Origin: NCEH01 sp043195125
GTDB lineage: Bacteria > Pseudomonadota > Alphaproteobacteria > Rhizobiales > Xanthobacteraceae
NCBI RefSeq assembly: GCF_043195125.1
Contig: NZ_JBAFWR010000008.1
Length of the DNA stretch: 64,000 bases
Strand: one strand, 5' to 3'
Positions 60,568 to 64,000 of the stretch are shown piece by piece (positions within the stretch are counted from its first letter, which is position 1; the number at the start of each line of letters is the position of its first letter). A model generated the notes under the pieces. It ran no database searches. It saw only the letters and a program-made list of their open reading frames with translations, and was not told the DNA's origin. The position numbers and the translations under genes are program-made.

Positions 60568-61650
60568 TTGCGAAGATCAGGCGCCGATAAAGACCGTCCT
60601 TCTCCTTCGGCGCAGGCCCCCGCGCGGGCAGCCATCAGCGATCCCTGGGCCATCAATGGCGAAGATACCCCCGCCCAGGTGGTACTCGCCTTCGATGATA
60701 ACCGCTTGGCGACGCTGCTGTTCGGCCATTACGGGCGCAACCTCGCGCTGATCGAGCGCAAGCTCGGCGTGAAGGCGGATTCGCGCGGAAATCATGTCAG
60801 CCTGGAGGGCGGGCGCGAGGGCTGCGAGCAGGCGCGCAAGGTGCTGGAGCATCTCTACGAAACCCTCAAGCGCGGCCGCGACATCAGCGTCGGCGATGTG
60901 GAGGGCGCCATCCGCGAGGCGGTGGCTCAAGGCTCGCTGTTCGATTTCGACCCCGCCGAGGGCCAGGCGTTCGACGAGATCCAGCTGCGGCGCCGCCCGG
61001 TGCGGGCGCGCACGGCCGCGCAGGATGCCTATATCCGCGCCCTGAAGCGCAACACGCTGAACTTCGGCACCGGCCCGGCCGGCACCGGCAAGACCTGGAT
61101 CGCCGTCGCTTACGCCGTCCACCTGCTGGAGCGGCGCATGGTGGATCGCATCATCCTCTCGCGGCCGGCGGTGGAGGCGGGTGAGCGGCTCGGCTTCCTG
61201 CCCGGCGACATGAAGGAGAAGGTCGATCCCTATCTGCGCCCGATCTATGACGCGCTCTACGACCTGATGGACCGCGCCTTCGTCGAGCGGGCCTTGCAGA
61301 CCGGCGAAATCGAGATTGCGCCGCTCGCCTTCATGCGCGGGCGAACGCTCTCCAACGCGGCCGTGATCTTGGACGAGGCGCAGAACGCCACCTCCATGCA
61401 GATGAAGATGTTTCTCACCCGATTGGGCGAGAACTCGCGCATGATCGTGACCGGCGACGCCAGCCAGACCGATCTGCCCATGGGCCAGACCTCGGGCCTC
61501 GCCGAGGCGGTGCGGTTGCTGGAGGGGATCGAGAGCGTCGGCATTACCCAGTTCAAGGCCGCCGATGTGGTGCGTCACGAATTGGTGGGCCGCATCGTCG
61601 GCGCCTACGAGGCCCATGAGGCGGCGCGCATCGCCGCCAAGGCGGGCTGA
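60568..61650 (+). CDS. phoH: PhoH-like ATPase (YbeZ)
   Basis: Cytoplasmic ATPase partnering YbeY in RNA/ribosome maturation. 360 residues from TTG 60568, supported by GGAGG at 60555-60559 and by sitting three bases after the miaB stop. KH-like N-terminal part about 38-110; Walker A GTGPAGTGKT (167-176), SRPAVEAGERLGFLPGD, Walker B VILDEAQNAT. ybeY starts 1 bp after its stop. Confidence 0.94.
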   Translation: MRRSGADKDRPSPSAQAPARAAISDPWAINGEDTPAQVVLAFDDNRLATLLFGHYGRNLALIERKLGVKADSRGNHVSLEGGREGCEQARKVLEHLYETLKRGRDISVGDVEGAIREAVAQGSLFDFDPAEGQAFDEIQLRRRPVRARTAAQDAYIRALKRNTLNFGTGPAGTGKTWIAVAYAVHLLERRMVDRIILSRPAVEAGERLGFLPGDMKEKVDPYLRPIYDALYDLMDRAFVERALQTGEIEIAPLAFMRGRTLSNAAVILDEAQNATSMQMKMFLTRLGENSRMIVTGDASQTDLPMGQTSGLAEAVRLLEGIESVGITQFKAADVVRHELVGRIVGAYEAHEAARIAAKAG

Positions 61651-61651
61651 G

Positions 61652-62176
61652 ATGGCGCGCGCCGCATCGATCGCACCTGCGCCGGCGCCGGACCGGTTCG
61701 CCGTCGACGTGCTGGTCGAGGATCAGCGCTGGGATGGCGTACCGGACGCACCGGTGCTGGCCGAGCGGGCCGCCCAGGCGGCGCTTGCCGCCTGCGGGGA
61801 TGCGTTCGAGCGTGCGGCTGAGATGAGCGTGACCCTGACCGACGATGCGCGCATCCGCGTGCTCAACCGGCAATGGCGCGACAAGGACAAGGCGACCAAC
61901 GTTTTGTCCTTCCCCGCCGCCGAAGTGCCGGAAGATGTCACGCCGGAGCCATTGGGCGATGTCATCGTGGCGCTGGAGACGGTGCTCGTGGAGGCGCAGG
62001 CGGAAGACAAGCGCCCGCAGGATCATCTGGTGCATCTCGTCGTGCACGGCACGTTGCATCTGCTCGGCTTCGACCATGAGGACGACGCCGAGGCGGAAGA
62101 GATGGAAGAAATGGAGCGTGGCATCCTGGAGGGGCTCGGCATCTCCGACCCCTATGCGTTGCCCGCGGAAACTTGA
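61652..62176 (+). CDS. ybeY: Endoribonuclease YbeY (rRNA maturation factor)
   Basis: Zinc-dependent RNase for 16S rRNA 3' end maturation and ribosome quality control. 174 residues from ATG 61652. Zinc motif HGTLHLLGFDH gives His132, His136 and His142; NRQWRDKDKATNVLSFP is the other signature. Slightly long owing to an Ala/Pro-rich N-terminus. Confidence 0.95.
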   Translation: MARAASIAPAPAPDRFAVDVLVEDQRWDGVPDAPVLAERAAQAALAACGDAFERAAEMSVTLTDDARIRVLNRQWRDKDKATNVLSFPAAEVPEDVTPEPLGDVIVALETVLVEAQAEDKRPQDHLVHLVVHGTLHLLGFDHEDDAEAEEMEEMERGILEGLGISDPYALPAET

Positions 62177-62197
62177 GGCCGACCCCAAAGGGAGACC

Positions 62198-63187
62198 ATG
62201 TCCAACATCGACCAGTCGAGCGACCCCGCCTCAGCGGAGCCGCAGAGTTTCATCGATCGATTGCGTGCCCTCCTCGGGACGTTCCGGCCCCATGGCTCCT
62301 TGCGCACCGACCTCGTCGAGGTGCTTGAGGAGGCAGGCGGAAGCTCCGGGGAGGTGAGCGAATTTTCGCCATCCGAGCGCAAGATGCTGCGCAATATCCT
62401 CCATCTGAAGGAGGTCGGGATCGGCGATATCATGGTTCCGCGGTCCGAGATCGTGGCGATCCAGAAGGACGTGTCGCTCGGCGAATTGATGGTGGCCTTC
62501 GCCAACGCCGCCCATTCCCGCCTCGTCGTGTTCGATGACGATCTGGACGACCCGGTCGGCATGGTCCACATCCGAGACCTTCTCTCCTTCATGACGGGTC
62601 CGCTGCCGGACGGCGCGGAAGACCATCCTGCCGACAAGGAAATCGACCTTTCGAAGGTCGATCTGCGCCAATCGCTGACCGACGCCGGCCTCGTCCGGCG
62701 GCTGCTTTATGTCCCGCCGTCCATGCCGGCGGTGGATCTGCTGGTGTCCATGCAGGCGGCGCGCACCCACCTCGCGCTGGTGATCGATGAATATGGCGGT
62801 ACCGATGGACTGGTCTCGATCGAGGATGTGGTCGAGGAGATTGTCGGCGAGATCGAGGACGAGCATGACGACGAAGCCGCGCTGATTCAGCGCCAGGCCG
62901 ACGGCAGCTTCGTCACGGATGCACGCACCCCGCTCGAGGATGTGCTCAACGTGCTGGGGGAGGACTTCGCCCCCGCCGACGTTGCAGATGAAGTGGACAC
63001 CCTCGGTGGCCTCATCGTCACTCTCGCCGCGCGGGTGCCGTCCGTGGGCGAGATCATTTCCCTGCCCGGCGGCCACAGCGTCGAAGTGCTCGATGCCGAC
63101 CCGCGCCGGGTGAAGATGCTGCGTATCATTCCGCCCGCGCACGAGGGGAACAACGTGGCAGAGGCTTCGGACGGCGAGCAGGCGTGA
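62198..63187 (+). CDS. corC: CorC/TlyC-like CBS-domain transporter-associated protein
   Basis: Cytoplasmic CBS-pair protein of the CorC/HlyC family, linked in other bacteria to Mg/Co efflux; not a proven hemolysin. 329 residues. CBS pair about 73-205 starting VGIGDIMVPRSEIVAI and including LALVIDEYGGTDGLVSIEDVVEEI; CorC_HlyC FAD-like domain about 235-315. Lacks the membrane DUF21 domain, as is usual for the ybeY-corC-lnt operon member. Confidence 0.92.
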   Translation: MSNIDQSSDPASAEPQSFIDRLRALLGTFRPHGSLRTDLVEVLEEAGGSSGEVSEFSPSERKMLRNILHLKEVGIGDIMVPRSEIVAIQKDVSLGELMVAFANAAHSRLVVFDDDLDDPVGMVHIRDLLSFMTGPLPDGAEDHPADKEIDLSKVDLRQSLTDAGLVRRLLYVPPSMPAVDLLVSMQAARTHLALVIDEYGGTDGLVSIEDVVEEIVGEIEDEHDDEAALIQRQADGSFVTDARTPLEDVLNVLGEDFAPADVADEVDTLGGLIVTLAARVPSVGEIISLPGGHSVEVLDADPRRVKMLRIIPPAHEGNNVAEASDGEQA

Positions 63188-64000
63188 CGCGCCTTGCCCT
63201 GACGCTCGACCACCTCGCCCGGAGGGTGAGCGCGCTTGAGGGGTGGCGCCGCCTTGCCGTGGCCTTTGCTGCCGGCGCGCTTGCCGCGCTCTCCACGGCG
63301 CCATTCGGCCTGTGGCCGGTGCTCGCGGTGAGCTTTCCCGTACTGGTGCTGCTGCTGGACGGAACACGGCGCGGCACGCGACGTCCCTGGCGCGTCTCGG
63401 CGGCCATCGGCTGGTGGTTCGGCTTCGGCTATTTCCTGTGCTCGCTATGGTGGATCGGTGCGGCCTTCCTGGTAGACGCCGATGTGTTCGCCTGGCTTTT
63501 GCCGGTAGCGGTGGTGTGCCTGCCAGCGGGCCTCGCCCTGTTTCCCGCCCTCGGTCTTCTTGCCGCGCGCCTCCTGTGGTCGCGCGGCCCGGCTCGCCTG
63601 TGCGCCCTTTCCGCCGGCCTCGGTGGCGCCGAATGGCTGCGCGGCCATGTGCTGACCGGCTTTCCCTGGAACACCTTCGGCTATGCCCTGGCGGAGAACC
63701 TCGCCCTGGCGCAGAGCGCGGCGCTCATCGGCATCGGCGGGCTGACATTTGTCACCATCCTCCTGCTCTCGGCGCCCGTGCTGGCATTTTCCGCAGCGAT
63801 ACGCCCGCGCCACCTGGCCTTTCTCGCTGTGGCGGTGATCGCGCTGGGTGCGATGTATGCCGGCGGCAGCCTGAGGCTTGCCCGCACCCACGTCGGCTCG
63901 GTGCCCGGCGTCAACCTGCGGGTGATGCAGCCGGCCCTGCAACAAGATGAGAAGTTCGCTTACGGTAGGCGCGAGGCGATCCTGGACGATTACCTGGCGT
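63184..64000 (+). CDS. lnt: Apolipoprotein N-acyltransferase (5' part; C-terminus outside window)
   Basis: Adds the third acyl chain to lipoproteins in the inner membrane. Starts GTG 63184, overlapping the corC stop by four bases (GTGA); 272 residues are seen. Several transmembrane helices, APFGLWPVL, YFLCSLWWIGAAFLV and LTGFPWNTFGYAL are Lnt signatures; the beginning of the periplasmic nitrilase domain (VMQPALQQDEKF) is reached, with its catalytic triad only starting before the window ends. Confidence 0.93.
   Translation, partial: MTRLALTLDHLARRVSALEGWRRLAVAFAAGALAALSTAPFGLWPVLAVSFPVLVLLLDGTRRGTRRPWRVSAAIGWWFGFGYFLCSLWWIGAAFLVDADVFAWLLPVAVVCLPAGLALFPALGLLAARLLWSRGPARLCALSAGLGGAEWLRGHVLTGFPWNTFGYALAENLALAQSAALIGIGGLTFVTILLLSAPVLAFSAAIRPRHLAFLAVAVIALGAMYAGGSLRLARTHVGSVPGVNLRVMQPALQQDEKFAYGRREAILDDYLA

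Overview
This window is a 64 kb, GC-rich, gene-dense chromosomal segment from an alphaproteobacterium, most likely of the order Hyphomicrobiales (Rhizobiales). The Xanthobacteraceae/Azorhizobium/Nitrobacteraceae side is a guess from gene content, not from a search. The clues are the gene order dnaQ-coaE-aroE-maf-ppsR | hemE-hemJ-rho-mnmE-mnmG-rsmG-parA-parB, which is the classic neighbourhood of the alphaproteobacterial replication origin, and a heme-based fixL-fixJ-receiver cluster next to fixK and hemN.

Layout. 1-3339: five minus-strand genes (dnaQ partial, coaE, aroE, maf, ppsR). 3355-3679: a gene-free, partly AT-rich interval with DnaA-box-like sequences, one exact and one near-exact CtrA-type TTAA-N7-TTAA site and three GANTC sites. 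Genes point away from it on both sides, so I call it the probable oriC. 3680-22366: plus-strand hemE, hemJ, rho (with a strong terminator), a glycosyltransferase, mnmE, a 1 kb gene-free region holding seven perfect parS palindromes, mnmG, rsmG (with an eighth parS inside its coding sequence), parA, parB, a PiT phosphate transporter and mutS; a YyaL-type protein (8560-10575) is the only minus-strand gene here. 22395-28116: minus-strand genes for a membrane protein of unknown function, purA (TTG start) and ppc. 28393-41203: a type I secretion ABC/membrane-fusion pair without a visible substrate, etfB-etfA-3-hydroxyacyl-CoA dehydrogenase, a serine-beta-lactamase-like protein, tlpA (minus), argH, bluB, an LptM-like lipoprotein with lysA, and a small membrane protein. 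41243-49476: a large NDP-forming acyl-CoA synthetase/GNAT fusion, then an oxygen-response cluster (single receiver domain, fixJ, fixL, divergent fixK, hemN). 49645-64000: purH, heparinase-like, rsmB, htpX (minus), then nfu, tsaB-rimI-fur/mur-acyltransferase, miaB-phoH-ybeY-corC-lnt (plus; lnt is cut by the window end).

How it works together. The left 20 kb is the replication-initiation and segregation centre: origin, ParA/ParB and a dense parS cluster 8-12 kb from the origin. The region around 44-49.5 kb reads as a regulatory circuit: FixL (heme PAS, His201/Arg221) and FixJ should activate fixK, and FixK-type boxes (TTGA-N6-KCAA) stand in front of fixK itself, hemN and the single-receiver gene, which could therefore be a FixT-like feedback element. 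Most remaining genes are conserved housekeeping genes. I saw no CRISPR array, insertion sequence, prophage, rRNA or tRNA. No wholly new system is evident; the best leads are the parS array, the CtrA-box origin, the FixK-controlled receiver, and the acyl-CoA synthetase/acetyltransferase fusion that keeps its catalytic histidine.
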